Position numbers and translations under genes: made by a program. The notes under the pieces were generated by a model. The model saw only the letters and a program-made list of their open reading frames with translations, was not told the origin of the DNA and made no database searches. Positions 37,513 to 46,816 of a stretch of 49,881 nucleotides of DNA are shown here, in pieces. The stretch comes from an uncultured Sphingomonadales bacterium. Lineage in GTDB: Bacteria; Pseudomonadota; Alphaproteobacteria; Sphingomonadales; Sphingomonadaceae. The DNA lies in the NCBI GenBank assembly GCA_937881525.1, contig CALGEE010000409.1:1-49881 (forward strand). Reading direction: 5' to 3'. Numbering within the stretch: position 1 is the first letter of the stretch; each line of letters starts with the position of its first letter.

Positions 37513-38015
37513 GCGGGCTCCAATGTCGCGATATTGCTGATCTGCGGTGGGTGCCGCCAAAAGGTTAGTGCGCGTACAAGGTCATCCGGCGCAAGGCCAA
37601 GCGTTGCACTGTTTCGTAATGGGTGACAGTTGATAAACTTTGCCTGCAAAAATGATGCGTCGAGCACAAAACTTACGGCGTCGCTGCTATCGTTAATCGC
37701 TGCCAACGCTGTGACAGAGCCGGGCGTGATACCAAGTAAGCGCTCCATATCCTCAGCCTTACCAAAGCTGACGCGGCCACAGCCTATCGCACTTGGCAGT
37801 GCCTTCAAATCAACCCGCGCATCCGCCGGAACGGTGACGAGAAAATAATGCCCCGCTTTGTCCTTGAGGAACAGGTTCTTTGTGTGCGCGCCGGGAATAT
37901 TGTCCGTGTGCAGATTGCTCTCCGCCACCGTAAAGACGGCGGGATGTTCGTATATTGCATAGCCGATGCCAAGCGCAGTCAAGTCGTCATAAAGCTGCAT
38001 CTCGGCATCGGTCAT
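37509..38015 (-). CDS. YbaK/ProX-type aminoacyl-tRNA deacylase
   Basis: About 168 residues of the YbaK/ProRS-editing-domain (INS) superfamily. 'IYEHPAVFTVAES' at the N-terminus, 'HTKNLFLKDKAGHYFLVTVPADARVDLKAL' (in part: KNLFLKDKAGHYFLVTV) with the conserved Lys, 'GRVSFGKAEDM', and 'GITPGSVTALAAIND' are typical of free-standing ProXp-ala-like deacylases, which clear mischarged prolyl-tRNA. The exact amino acid specificity cannot be told. Start is ATG 38015; the ORF track's start at 38078 lies within the VOC gene. It sits between VOC and fghA in the formaldehyde operon, an unexpected neighbour. Confidence 0.9.
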   Translation of the reverse strand: MTDAEMQLYDDLTALGIGYAIYEHPAVFTVAESNLHTDNIPGAHTKNLFLKDKAGHYFLVTVPADARVDLKALPSAIGCGRVSFGKAEDMERLLGITPGSVTALAAINDSSDAVSFVLDASFLQAKFINCHPLRNSATLGLAPDDLVRALTFWRHPPQISNIATLEPA

Positions 38016-38028
38016 GATTATTACCGTG

Positions 38029-38409
38029 TCAGTCGGTGACGCGGTGCAGGGCGCACAGCTTATTGCCATCGGGATCACGCAAATACGCGAGGTACATTTT
38101 CATACCATTGCCTTCGCGGATGCCGGGCGCATCTTCAATCGCTTCACCGCCATTGTCGACGCCCGCCTGATGCCATGCATTAGCGTGTTCTGGGGTCATA
38201 GCAAAACCGATCGTGCAGCCATTGCCGTGCGTTGCCGGATTGCCGTCGATTGGTGGTGTGACAAGAAACAGCGACCCATTATGCATATAGATCAAACGGC
38301 CTTTGGGATCTTGGATCCCTGGCTTTCCGCCCATGGCAGCAAAGGTTGCGTCGTAGAATTTCTTTGAACGGGCAATATCATTGCTGCCAACCATCATATG
38401 ACTATACAT
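38029..38409 (-). CDS. VOC-family (glyoxalase/bleomycin-resistance-like) protein
   Basis: A 126-residue vicinal-oxygen-chelate protein: MYSHMMVGSNDIARSKKFYDATF at the N-terminus (in part: VGSNDIARSKKFYDA), and the terminal 'YLAYLRDPDGNKLCALHR' with the usual 'RDPDGN' block. The fold can bind metal and act as glyoxalase, dioxygenase or drug-binding protein; the substrate is unknown. It lies 18 bases downstream of the class III alcohol dehydrogenase gene, so a role in handling formaldehyde- or glyoxal-type electrophiles is plausible but inferred. A strong AGGGAGAAG sequence precedes the ATG. Confidence 0.88.
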   Translation of the reverse strand: MYSHMMVGSNDIARSKKFYDATFAAMGGKPGIQDPKGRLIYMHNGSLFLVTPPIDGNPATHGNGCTIGFAMTPEHANAWHQAGVDNGGEAIEDAPGIREGNGMKMYLAYLRDPDGNKLCALHRVTD

Positions 38410-38427
38410 TATCTCTTCTCCCTTAGT

Positions 38428-39540
38428 TTAAAACACCACCACGCTGCGGATGCTTTCACCTGCATGCATTAGATCGAACGCTTTGTTGATCTCTTCGAGA
38501 CCCATGACATGCGTAATCATCGGGTCAATCTCGATTTTGCCGGTCATGTACATATCAACAATCTTTGGCACGTCGGTGCGCCCCTTGGCGCCGCCAAAAG
38601 CTGTACCGCGCCAGTTGCGGCCCGTCACAAGCTGGAACGGACGTGTCGCGATTTCCTTGCCCGCTTCGGCAACACCGATGATGATGCTGGTGCCCCAACC
38701 GCGATGGCATGCCTCAAGCGCGGTGCGCATGACCTCTGTGTTGCCCGTGGCATCAAAGGTATAATCCGCGCCGCCGTCGGTCATCTGCACAATCTTGGCG
38801 ACAACATCCTCACGGCTTAACCCCTTGGAGTTGAGGAATGCCGTCATGCCGAACCTGCGGCCCCATTCTTCACGATCTGGATTGATGTCAACGCCGATAA
38901 TCATACCAGCACCTGCAAGACGCGCTCCTTGAATAACGTTCAGGCCAATACCGCCCAAGCCGAACACCACAACCGTGTCGCCAACCTGCACCTTGGCCGT
39001 GTTCACAACAGCGCCAACGCCTGTGGTCACGCCGCAACCAATATAGCAGCTTGATTGAAACGGCGCATCTTCGCGAATTTTGGCAAGTGCGATTTCCGGC
39101 AAGACCGTGAAGTTCGAAAAGGTCGAACAGCCCATATAATGGAAAACCGTCTGGCCCTTATAGCTGAACCGGCTTGTGCCATCTGGCATCAAGCCCTTGC
39201 CCTGCGTCGCACGGATCGCGGTGCACAGGTTGGTCTTACCCGACAAGCAGCTTTTGCACTGCCGACATTCCGGAGTGTACAAAGGAATGACATGGTCGCC
39301 CGGGCTTACACTGGTCACGCCAGCACCGACTTCGCGCACAATCCCTGCGCCCTCATGACCCAGCACCGAAGGAAAAATGCCCTCGCTGTCAAAACCATCC
39401 AGCGTATACGCATCGGTATGGCAAATGCCCGTCGCCATGATTTCGACCAGCACTTCACCAGCCTTTGGACCTGACAAATCCAACTCGACAATTTCCAATG
39501 GCTTTTTCGCTTCAAATGCAACTGCAGCGCGGGTCTTCAT
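38428..39540 (-). CDS. adhC: S-(hydroxymethyl)glutathione dehydrogenase / class III alcohol dehydrogenase
   Basis: A 370-residue zinc- and NAD-dependent enzyme oxidising S-hydroxymethylglutathione to S-formylglutathione; it also reduces S-nitrosoglutathione in known homologues. The catalytic zinc Cys is in [15 protein letters not shown] with GHEGAGIV, the structural zinc site is [15 protein letters not shown], and the Rossmann motif is [18 protein letters not shown]. Length and sequence are typical of class III. It probably shares an operon with VOC, YbaK and fghA, giving the two-step conversion of formaldehyde to formate. The class is highly conserved, so the call is firm. Confidence 0.97.
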   Translation of the reverse strand: MKTRAAVAFEAKKPLEIVELDLSGPKAGEVLVEIMATGICHTDAYTLDGFDSEGIFPSVLGHEGAGIVREVGAGVTSVSPGDHVIPLYTPECRQCKSCLSGKTNLCTAIRATQGKGLMPDGTSRFSYKGQTVFHYMGCSTFSNFTVLPEIALAKIREDAPFQSSCYIGCGVTTGVGAVVNTAKVQVGDTVVVFGLGGIGLNVIQGARLAGAGMIIGVDINPDREEWGRRFGMTAFLNSKGLSREDVVAKIVQMTDGGADYTFDATGNTEVMRTALEACHRGWGTSIIIGVAEAGKEIATRPFQLVTGRNWRGTAFGGAKGRTDVPKIVDMYMTGKIEIDPMITHVMGLEEINKAFDLMHAGESIRSVVVF

Positions 39541-39576
39541 GTCAGCTATCCTTAACTTTGGTGATCTGGTTGGATC

Positions 39577-40434
39577 TTACTTAAACACAATCGTGCGATT
39601 GCCATTGAGCATCACGCGATGTTCAAGATGGAGTTTGACTGCGCGTGCGAGCACCCGGCTTTCTGTGTCTTGGCCTTGCGCGATTAAATCCTCAACTGTG
39701 TCGCCATGATCAACCATCGACACGTCCTGCGTGATGATTGGTCCTTCGTCCAAGTCCGGCGTGACATAATGCGCGGTCGCGCCAACCATTTTGACGCCCC
39801 GCTCATAGGCCCGATGATAGGGCTTTGCACCCTTGAAGCCAGGCAAGAAGCTATGGTGAATGTTGATGACGCGGCCATCGAGCTTGCGGCAAAGCTGGTC
39901 AGACAGGACCTGCATGTAGCGCGCGAGGATAATGAGATCGACCTGCTGCTCTTCAACCATCGCAAGCAATTTTGCCTCTTGGTCCAGCTTTGTTTCTGGC
40001 GTGATCGGCAAATGGTGAAACGGAATGCCCTCATGCTCTGCCCGACGCTGCCAGCTCACATGATTGGAAACGATGCTCGTCACATCCATTGGCAACCGCG
40101 AGGTAGAGGTCCGGTACAAAAGATCGTTCAAGCAGTGCCCGCCTTGGCTTACCATGATCATTGCGCGCAGTTTCTTGCGCAGGTCGTGTATCTGCCAGTC
40201 TAACTGAAATGCAGCTGCAACAGACATGAATGCGGCGCTAAAGCTTTCGGTCGTCGTATTGGCGGTGCACGAAATGGCAACGCGCATGAAGAAGCGACCC
40301 GTGTTTTTGTCGCCATATTGCGAGCTTTCAACGATGTTACAATCCTGACTCGCGATTGAATTTGCGACAGCCGCCACGATCCCTTTGCGGTCGTCGCAGG
40401 CTATTAATAAAACAAAGTCGGCACCCATTTGCAT
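39577..40434 (-). CDS. purU: formyltetrahydrofolate deformylase
   Basis: A 285-residue enzyme hydrolysing 10-formyl-THF to THF and formate. The N-terminal ACT domain (LLIACDDRKGIVAAVANSIASQDCNI, in part) senses one-carbon/amino-acid status. The C-terminal formyltransferase-like domain carries INIHHSFLPGFKGAKPYHRA and GATAHYVTPDLDEGPIITQD, including the catalytic Asn-His-Asp set. It lies upstream of the class III dehydrogenase on the same strand (gap 36 bases), so C1 flow is likely co-regulated. The start is ATG 40434 or ATG 40428 (MQM...); AGGG upstream is weakly spaced for both. Confidence 0.95.
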   Translation of the reverse strand: MQMGADFVLLIACDDRKGIVAAVANSIASQDCNIVESSQYGDKNTGRFFMRVAISCTANTTTESFSAAFMSVAAAFQLDWQIHDLRKKLRAMIMVSQGGHCLNDLLYRTSTSRLPMDVTSIVSNHVSWQRRAEHEGIPFHHLPITPETKLDQEAKLLAMVEEQQVDLIILARYMQVLSDQLCRKLDGRVINIHHSFLPGFKGAKPYHRAYERGVKMVGATAHYVTPDLDEGPIITQDVSMVDHGDTVEDLIAQGQDTESRVLARAVKLHLEHRVMLNGNRTIVFK

Positions 40435-40546
40435 CTTGTATCCCTATTCCCATGAAGTTTGGGGACCCCGTAGACTGCCATTTCCCCGCTCACCATTGGG
40501 TTTCGCTATATATTTGGTCTTCTAATCGCGACATGTAGATGATGTA

Positions 40547-40573
40547 ATTGGTTCAAGAATTTATTTTACCAAT
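40547..40573. promoter_or_regulatory. inverted repeat ATTGGT-N15-ACCAAT upstream of purU
   Basis: ATTGGT (40547-40552) and ACCAAT (40568-40573) are perfect inverted repeats in the AT-rich 252-base gap between the molybdoenzyme gene and purU. They lie about 113 bases before the purU ATG. This could be an operator for the one-carbon operon, but the arms are short and chance is possible. Confidence 0.25.
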
Positions 40574-40686
40574 CACGAAAATTTGGTCAATTGCTTGAAA
40601 TAGGCTGGAGTTTCAGTCTATATGGTACTTGGGTCTCCGTTATACTCTGCCAAAGGCTTTTCCATTAACCGCGCAGCGGTACAAGC

Positions 40687-41460
40687 CTAGATTCCAGCAT
40701 ACCATGCATAGTCGCCGACATCCTCCCAATATCCGCCCTTTCCTCCGTGAAATTTTGTCAGGTCGTCCGTCGCCTCGATGCGCATAACATATTTGGCCTG
40801 CTTGTAGCCCAATTGCCGCTCTACGCGCAGCCGGATGGGCGCGCCATACTTCACGGGCAGGGTTTCACCATTCATGGCCCACGCCAATATGGTCTGCGGA
40901 TGGTAGGCGTCGACCAAGTCAATGGACTCATAATATGGCAGCGCTCCGTAATCATCCGCGCAATGAAAAACGATATATTTGGCGCGGCTCGACACGCGGG
41001 CCTGTTGCAGCAACAGGCGGAGCGGCGTGCCCTGCCACTGCGCAATCGCACTCCAACCCTCCACACAGTCATGCCGCGTGATTTGCGTGCGCGCTGGCAT
41101 GGCCCGCAGCGCGTCCAGTCCAAGCATCAAGGGATTGGCGACCATGCCGTCAACACGCAACCGCCAGTCCGCAAAACCATTCTGCAGATGCGCGAGATAT
41201 TCCGCCGAAGTAGCGATCACCGAACCATTTGTTTTAAAAATGGGCGATATGTCCGACGGCGCAAATTCAGGCGCCAGCGCTGCGCGGCCCATTAACGACC
41301 TGTGCGTGATCTGATTAAGACTATCCACCGCACGCAGCGCCGATCGGAAGGTCGCATTCTCATTCATGGCGTCACAGCCACTCAAGATCAGCGCACCGCT
41401 GCCCAAAGTCGCGCCGCGCAACAGGTCGCGGCGGCGCATAAATTTGCGCCCATCGGTCAT
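40687..41460 (-). CDS. Tat-exported molybdopterin-dependent oxidoreductase (sulfite-oxidase/YedY-type fold)
   Basis: A 257-residue member of the oxidoreductase molybdopterin-binding family. The N-terminus MRRRDLLRGATLGSG carries the twin-arginine motif, followed by a lipobox-like LILSGC, so it may be a lipidated periplasmic enzyme. The molybdenum-binding Cys is in ITRHDCVEGWSAIAQW, and 'WAMNGETLPVKYGAPIRLRVERQLGYK' (in part: MNGETLPVKYGAPIRL) is the family's cofactor block. It overlaps its cytochrome b partner gene by four bases. The substrate is unknown; MsrP-like methionine sulfoxide reduction is possible, but the partner is not MsrQ. Confidence 0.86.
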   Translation of the reverse strand: MTDGRKFMRRRDLLRGATLGSGALILSGCDAMNENATFRSALRAVDSLNQITHRSLMGRAALAPEFAPSDISPIFKTNGSVIATSAEYLAHLQNGFADWRLRVDGMVANPLMLGLDALRAMPARTQITRHDCVEGWSAIAQWQGTPLRLLLQQARVSSRAKYIVFHCADDYGALPYYESIDLVDAYHPQTILAWAMNGETLPVKYGAPIRLRVERQLGYKQAKYVMRIEATDDLTKFHGGKGGYWEDVGDYAWYAGI

Positions 41461-42290
41461 GGCTGTTCTCCAACTTGGCTGGGTTCAATGGTCGCCGCAT
41501 GCCGCCCCGTTATCATCGACCGGACACCCTTAATTGGTCCGGAAAGTAGGACCATGAGGAGGTGAACGACAACAAAAAGTGCCATCATCGTTGCGGCAAT
41601 GAAATGCAGCGAGCGGGCCGACTGCCGCCCGCCAAATAGATCAAGTAACCACGGCCAAGCCGCGTTCAGTGCAGGCGACATTGTGATACCCGTCAGGATC
41701 ACGGTCGGCAGCACGACGAATATGAGCCCAATATACGCGAGTTTTTGCAGTATATTATAAGTGCCGTGCGCGTGATCGAAACGCAGCTGCGCATGATTTT
41801 TGATGTCTTTCCAAATATTAGCTACGCTCCATTCCGCACGTCGAACATGCAAGTCCTTTCGAATATGGCCGTTGACCAGCGAACCCAGCATGAAGGCCAT
41901 CAGGCCAAGCGCGAAAAGCAAAGCAAAGGCAAAATGCCACCTGCGCGCAGCCGCTAGACTGTAATGGGTAGGAATGGTCGCCCAGCCGGGAAAGGCAACC
42001 CTGCGAACCTTGTCTTTTGAATCTAATGATAGTCCCAGCACGCCGGTGGTTTCGACGCGGGCGCTCCCAATTCTCACGAACCCGGTGGTGCGTGTATCGT
42101 CAATTTGCAACCAAGCATAATCTCCACGTGCGCCGAATTCGCCCCAATATAATTGCGGATGCGCGTTAAAGATCATGAGGCCACTCATCAGCAATATCGT
42201 GGCGAAAATGGCGTTCAACCAATGCCAGATACGCGTGAGGATATGGTGCCGTTTCCCCACATCCTGCGCCCCTGACTGTGTTGCATCCAT
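41457..42290 (-). CDS. cytochrome b561-type membrane protein, likely electron partner of the molybdoenzyme
   Basis: About 277 residues from ATG 42290, which follows AGGAG; the ORF-track start is a TTG upstream. The first helix begins with a heme-ligand type His (ILTRIWHWLNAIFATILLMSG, in part), and further helices carry HFAFALLFALGLMAFM and LHFIAATMMALFVVVHLLM with histidines. This fits the di-heme cytochrome b561/ferric-reductase-related families. A 110-residue soluble insert (about 50-110) is periplasmic. It probably exchanges electrons between the quinone pool and the downstream molybdoenzyme, inferred from the four-base overlap. Confidence 0.85.
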   Translation of the reverse strand: MDATQSGAQDVGKRHHILTRIWHWLNAIFATILLMSGLMIFNAHPQLYWGEFGARGDYAWLQIDDTRTTGFVRIGSARVETTGVLGLSLDSKDKVRRVAFPGWATIPTHYSLAAARRWHFAFALLFALGLMAFMLGSLVNGHIRKDLHVRRAEWSVANIWKDIKNHAQLRFDHAHGTYNILQKLAYIGLIFVVLPTVILTGITMSPALNAAWPWLLDLFGGRQSARSLHFIAATMMALFVVVHLLMVLLSGPIKGVRSMITGRHAATIEPSQVGEQP

Positions 42291-42515
42291 AAAAGTGCTC
42301 CTATGCAAAGTCTAAGCGACCCTAGCCCATCGGGCAACCGCTACGTCACAGCTTAGCAGCGGACACATCGGGTTTATGTTTAAGGCGCTACGCGGCCCCA
42401 TCAGACCAGTGGACCTATTCGTCGGGCGTTGGACTAATTGAGCTGCAACGACGCCTATATCAACGAGCCATTGGTGGTGAAAGAGCAACTGCATCAATAT
42501 AACTGACTGAAAATG

Positions 42516-43442
42516 TTAGAATTTTTCACCCGTAAGCCGCTGGCACAACATGTCCAATTGGTCCAAACTGCCATATTCGAAAGTCACTGCGCCCGCGCCC
42601 GTCGCATTTTTTTGCGCTATACGCACCCTCAATCCCAAAAGATCGCCGAGATGCGACTCGACTGCGCGGATATCGGCATTTTCTCGCTGGCCAGCAGATA
42701 CTGTCCTTTTCGCCTTCGGCGCACGTTCTTGTTGCACCAGCGCTTCGGTTGCACGAACAGACAGACCATTTTTGATGACCAGCATTGCCAACTGCACCGC
42801 ATTGTCACTGCCCAATAAGGCGCGCGCGTGTCCCATGCTCAGCTTTTCTTCCGTCACCAGGTCGCGCAGCGTTGGCGGCAAGTCCAGCAAGCGCATCATG
42901 TTGGCAACATGGCTTCGCGATTTATGCACCAACTCGGCAAGTTCGGCGGCACTGTGCCCAAATAACTCCGTTAGCTTCTTATAAGCCTCAGCCTCTTCAA
43001 TTGGATTTAAATCCTGCCGCTGGATATTTTCGAGAAGCGCAATTTCCAGCGTTTCGGAATCGTCAAAGCTGCGGATGATTGCAGGAATATCATGTAACTG
43101 CGCGCGCTGGGCCGCCCGCCAGCGGCGTTCACCCGCAACAATCTGGTACCCCCCTTGAAATGGCCGGACAATTATGGGCTGAATAATCCCATGCTTTGCT
43201 ATGCTCGCGGCCAGCTCATCCAGCTTCTCATCGGCAAAATGGCGCCGTGGCTGATCGGGATTGGGGCGTATGTCGATCACCAACAGCGTCGCAACGCCCT
43301 GGCCACGAGAATCCATATCTGCATTTGATTTTGCCGCCATGCTGTCGCCGCGCAATGCCTCGCCCAACAAAGCATCCAGGCCCCGCCCAAGGCCCATTTT
43401 CTTCTTTAACGGTGACTTTTCAGACGGATTATCGTTGCTCAC
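42516..43442 (-). CDS. parB: chromosome partitioning protein ParB
   Basis: A 308-residue ParB/Spo0J that binds parS and spreads along DNA as a CTP-dependent clamp. The N-terminal linker and GLGRGLDALLGE are followed by the CTP-binding core (VRPFQGGYQIVAGERRWRAAQ), then the helix-turn-helix region (LTELFGHSAAELAELVHKSRSHVANMMRLLDLP, in part HKSRSHVANMMRLL) and a C-terminal dimerisation end. The start is the GTG at 43442, which overlaps the parA stop. Two perfect parS sites are in the same cluster. Together with ParA it segregates the origin region. Confidence 0.97.
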   Translation of the reverse strand: MSNDNPSEKSPLKKKMGLGRGLDALLGEALRGDSMAAKSNADMDSRGQGVATLLVIDIRPNPDQPRRHFADEKLDELAASIAKHGIIQPIIVRPFQGGYQIVAGERRWRAAQRAQLHDIPAIIRSFDDSETLEIALLENIQRQDLNPIEEAEAYKKLTELFGHSAAELAELVHKSRSHVANMMRLLDLPPTLRDLVTEEKLSMGHARALLGSDNAVQLAMLVIKNGLSVRATEALVQQERAPKAKRTVSAGQRENADIRAVESHLGDLLGLRVRIAQKNATGAGAVTFEYGSLDQLDMLCQRLTGEKF

Positions 43443-44218
43443 GCTGCTAACTCCCGGGCCGGTAGTCGGCCAATCAATTCTCTGGCAAGTTTCATATAGG
43501 CTTCTGATCCCGAGCAGCGGTGATCGTAGACCAACGCTGGAAGCCCATGACTAGGTGCCTCAGACAAGCGCACGTTCCGCGGAATGACGGTATCAAATAC
43601 AAGATTACCTAAGCAACTGCGCACATCGTCAGCCACCTGCTCGGTCAGCTTATTACGCTTGTCGTACATGGTAAGCGCGATACCCATGATTGTAAGGGCG
43701 GGGTTGAAACGACCCTGAACGCGTTCGACTGTTTGTAATAACTGGCTCAGCCCCTCCAGCGCGAAAAACTCACACTGTAGGGGCACGAGAAGCGAATCAA
43801 CCGCAACCAGCGCGTTGACGGTTATCAAGCCAAGCGACGGTGGACAGTCGATTATGCAAATGTCCCAATGTGTGTCCGATTTATCAAACGCCGCTTTAAG
43901 CCGACCAGTGCGATTCTCACAATGAACCAATTCGATTTCCGCACCCGACAGGTCAACAATGGCAGGTACAATGTCGAGGTTCGGAATAAGCGTCGGGATC
44001 GCTGCATCTTTTAACGATGCATCACCCAGCAACAGATCATAGCTGCTGTGAACCCGCTGAGCTTGCTTTAACCCCAGCCCTGTGGACGCATTGCCTTGGG
44101 GATCAAGATCCACAAGAACGCAGCGCCAATCGCTTGCGGCCAACGCCGTCGCCAGATTTATAGCTGTTGTTGTTTTGCCAACCCCACCCTTTTGGTTCGC
44201 TACAGCAATACGGATCAT
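43439..44218 (-). CDS. parA: chromosome partitioning ATPase ParA
   Basis: A 259-residue deviant-Walker ATPase (Soj/ParA). The P-loop is QKGGVGKTTTAINLA; the later blocks are LDPQGNASTGLG, IIDCPPSLGLITVNAL, and 'VPLQCEFFALEGLSQL'. It binds nonspecific DNA as ATP dimer and is stimulated by ParB to move the origin poleward. The start overlaps the rsmG stop, and its own stop overlaps parB, so expression is coupled. It is of chromosomal type, judged by the position in the gidB-parAB cluster. Confidence 0.97.
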   Translation of the reverse strand: MIRIAVANQKGGVGKTTTAINLATALAASDWRCVLVDLDPQGNASTGLGLKQAQRVHSSYDLLLGDASLKDAAIPTLIPNLDIVPAIVDLSGAEIELVHCENRTGRLKAAFDKSDTHWDICIIDCPPSLGLITVNALVAVDSLLVPLQCEFFALEGLSQLLQTVERVQGRFNPALTIMGIALTMYDKRNKLTEQVADDVRSCLGNLVFDTVIPRNVRLSEAPSHGLPALVYDHRCSGSEAYMKLARELIGRLPARELAA

Positions 44219-44883
44219 GGCCTTTGCCCCTGTGTTGCGGCACCTGCTTTAGTTTGGCGATGCCCCGATAATGTGCCGACCAGAATCCCCGCATCTTGGT
44301 CAGTTATGCTCTTTATAACTTGAAAATTTCCATCCCAAACTCCTTGCGCGTCTTGCCACTCGTGGTTCGCATTACGCCCCTTTGGTAAAAGCCACAAAGT
44401 TTTATTTGTCGCAAAACGTTCTGCAAGATCAAACAACTTCGGTAATGGCGCAAACGCACGGGCACTGATGACCGAATAAGGCGCGGTTTCCAAACGTTCC
44501 AACGCAACCCCTGCAACATGGACCCGGTGGGTGAGATCCAACATTTCAACCGCACGCTGCAGATAGTCAATCCGCCGTGCACGCGATTCCACAAGCGTCA
44601 CGTTGTAATCAGTCAACAATGCAATAATCAGGCCCGGAAACCCAGCACCAGAGCCTAAATCGAGCCAGCGGGTGTCGGCGGGCGCATGGTCCAGAAATTG
44701 CAGCAATTGGGCACTGTCCACAATATGGCGCGACCAAATATGATCAAGCGTCGATGCAGAAATCAGATTTTGACTGCTCGCTTCCCGTTTCAAAAACGCG
44801 ACAAAGGTCTTGAGCGCGTCCATTGTTTCACGTGAAACACCCAACTCGCTTTCGAGCCAAGGCACAGCTTCCTGCTCGGTCAT
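44215..44883 (-). CDS. rsmG: 16S rRNA (guanine-N7) methyltransferase RsmG (GidB)
   Basis: A 222-residue SAM-dependent methylase that modifies G527 of 16S rRNA (E. coli numbering) in the small subunit. The SAM motif is [18 protein letters not shown], and '[17 protein letters not shown]' and the '[14 protein letters not shown]' block follow. N-terminal residues GVSRETM are encoded by the parS sequence at 44824-44839, so this part of the ORF is doubly constrained. Overlaps mnmG by four bases upstream and parA downstream. Confidence 0.96.
   Translation of the reverse strand: MTEQEAVPWLESELGVSRETMDALKTFVAFLKREASSQNLISASTLDHIWSRHIVDSAQLLQFLDHAPADTRWLDLGSGAGFPGLIIALLTDYNVTLVESRARRIDYLQRAVEMLDLTHRVHVAGVALERLETAPYSVISARAFAPLPKLFDLAERFATNKTLWLLPKGRNANHEWQDAQGVWDGNFQVIKSITDQDAGILVGTLSGHRQTKAGAATQGQRP
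44824..44839. other. parS centromere site (perfect 16-mer) inside rsmG
   Basis: TGTTTCACGTGAAACA is the exact consensus palindrome bound by ParB/Spo0J. It lies within the 5' coding part of rsmG (codons for VSRET). The second copy is about 2 kb away. Proximity to parAB is the usual arrangement. Confidence 0.93.
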
Positions 44884-46751
44884 GCCGGTTCTGCGATGCT
44901 GGATTTCGCGCGCTTGGCATGTACCAAAATGGCAGCCAGCGCCGCCGGGGTTATACCCCTAATGCGCGACGCCCCAGCTAAAGTCTGCGGCTTTGCTGTT
45001 TGCAGACGCTCAACCATTTCATTGGAAAGCCCCGCTATCAGACTGTAGTCGGTTGTCTCGGGAAGTCTAATTTCCTCATTGGCGGTGACGTCATGTATTT
45101 CGGCCTCTTGTCGCGCCAAATAGGGTGCGTATCTGCCATCCTGCTCAACTTCATTAAGCAGGTCCGAAGGCCACGCTTCGCTTTCGCGTGCAAGCAACGT
45201 TGCAACTGACAGCTGCGGAAAGCGCAACCATTCAAACAAGGACATTTTACCGGCGTCTTGTTTTACGGAAAGACCACGCTTTATGAGGACATCTGCACTT
45301 GCCTCGGAATGAAGGCGCTCAAGCAAATCTTTGCGCTGATGTTCTCGGTGTTGAAACGCCGCAGCAGTGCTAGCCACAACAGCTCCAACATTAATCGCCA
45401 TGGGCGTCAGTCTCGACTGCGCATTATCGGACCGCAGGCGCAGGCGATATTCGGCCCGCGCAGTTAGCATGCGGTAGGGCTCGGTAACGCCTTGCAGCGT
45501 GAGGTCATCGATCATGACCGCTATGTAGCTATTTGTCCGGTCGATTGCTGGCATCGGTTTGCCCAGATGCTTTGAGGCGGCGCCAATACCTGCGACGAGC
45601 CCCTGTGCGGCAGCCTCCTCATACCCCGTAGTTCCGTTAATTTGCCCGGCACAATATAGGCCCTCAAAACCGCGTACGGCTAGACTGGAATCCAAACAGC
45701 GCGGATCTATATAGTCATACTCAACCGCATAACCAGGCACCACAATCTGACATTGCTCCAAGCCAGCCATTGACCGCACCATGGCCTCTTGAATGTCCGT
45801 TGGGAGTGAGGTTGAAATGCCGTTTGGATATATCAAATGGCTGTCCAGACCTTCAGGCTCAAGAAAAACCTGATGCCCTTCGCGGTCTCCAAACCGGAAA
45901 ATCTTATCCTCGATCGATGGGCAGTAGCGCGGGCCCCTGCCCTCAATGTCGCCACCAAAAAGTGGGGAACGGTCAAGCCCAGACCGAATGATGTCATGCG
46001 TCTGACTGTTGGTGCGCGACATGGCACAGAATAATTGCGGCACAGTGCGACGGCTGCGCATTGGGGACATAGTCCATTCTTCGCCGTCGGAGGGCTGCAT
46101 TTCCAGCTGCGCCCAGTCAATGGTCCGGCCATCCAAGCGCGGTGGCGTCCCAGTCTTTAAGCGGGATATCGGTAAATCCGCTTGCCTCAGCTGCTGCGAA
46201 AGCAACATCGCTGAATTTTCGCCGACACGGCCACCATCGAGCCGTTCTTCCCCACGGAATAACTTGCCGCCGAGAAATGTCCCAGTGGCCAGGACTACCG
46301 CAGGCGACTTTATGATCGAGCCATCACCCAGAACCAAACCCGCAACGCGCGTCGGTGCGACCGGAAGAAAATGTAAGGCCGCGGCTTCACCTTCAATAAT
46401 GCGGACATTGGGGAGGTGATTAAGTTGGCTCTGGATCGACGCCTTAAATAATTTGCGATCTGCCTGAATACGGGGGCCCTGTACCGCTGCACCCTTGGAT
46501 GCGTTGAGCATTCGGTAATGCACCGCAGAATCATCAGCTGCACGGCCGATCAGACCGTCAAAGGCATCTACTTCGCGCACCAAATGGCCTTTTCCAAGAC
46601 CTCCAATAGCTGGATTGCAGGACATGGCGCCTATCATAAGCTTGTCAAAGCTGACCAAGGCGACACGCAAACCCATCCGGCCGGCAACCGCTGCGGCCTC
46701 CACCCCCGCATGGCCGCCACCAACAACGACGATGTCAAAATCAGTCTTCAT
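44880..46751 (-). CDS. mnmG: tRNA uridine-34 cmnm5 modification enzyme MnmG (GidA)
   Basis: A 623-residue FAD protein that, with MnmE, puts the carboxymethylaminomethyl group on wobble uridine 34 of several tRNAs. FAD binding is in [20 protein letters not shown]; the hallmark block is [20 protein letters not shown], and '[19 protein letters not shown]' (in part: [13 protein letters not shown]) is in the middle. The C-terminal helical MnmE/tRNA-binding domain ends '[16 protein letters not shown]'. It overlaps rsmG by four bases. A parS site sits in the 65-base gap upstream, between mnmE and mnmG. Confidence 0.97.
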   Translation of the reverse strand: MKTDFDIVVVGGGHAGVEAAAVAGRMGLRVALVSFDKLMIGAMSCNPAIGGLGKGHLVREVDAFDGLIGRAADDSAVHYRMLNASKGAAVQGPRIQADRKLFKASIQSQLNHLPNVRIIEGEAAALHFLPVAPTRVAGLVLGDGSIIKSPAVVLATGTFLGGKLFRGEERLDGGRVGENSAMLLSQQLRQADLPISRLKTGTPPRLDGRTIDWAQLEMQPSDGEEWTMSPMRSRRTVPQLFCAMSRTNSQTHDIIRSGLDRSPLFGGDIEGRGPRYCPSIEDKIFRFGDREGHQVFLEPEGLDSHLIYPNGISTSLPTDIQEAMVRSMAGLEQCQIVVPGYAVEYDYIDPRCLDSSLAVRGFEGLYCAGQINGTTGYEEAAAQGLVAGIGAASKHLGKPMPAIDRTNSYIAVMIDDLTLQGVTEPYRMLTARAEYRLRLRSDNAQSRLTPMAINVGAVVASTAAAFQHREHQRKDLLERLHSEASADVLIKRGLSVKQDAGKMSLFEWLRFPQLSVATLLARESEAWPSDLLNEVEQDGRYAPYLARQEAEIHDVTANEEIRLPETTDYSLIAGLSNEMVERLQTAKPQTLAGASRIRGITPAALAAILVHAKRAKSSIAEPA

Positions 46752-46800
46752 GTGTTGCGCATAGCCGAACTGATCGCTGGGGTCAAAAAGGAGAAATTAT

Positions 46801-46816
46801 TGTTTCACGTGAAACA
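46801..46816. other. parS centromere site (perfect 16-mer) between mnmE and mnmG
   Basis: TGTTTCACGTGAAACA, identical to the copy in rsmG, directly abuts the mnmE stop codon (46817-46819). ParB loading here would place the segregation complex over this cluster. Both copies are perfect palindromes, so orientation is not meaningful. Confidence 0.95.

Noticed and set aside
42309-42515. origin of replication between the cytochrome b gene and parB
   Set aside because: No cluster of DnaA boxes or AT-rich unwinding element is visible; only the parS sites suggest origin proximity.
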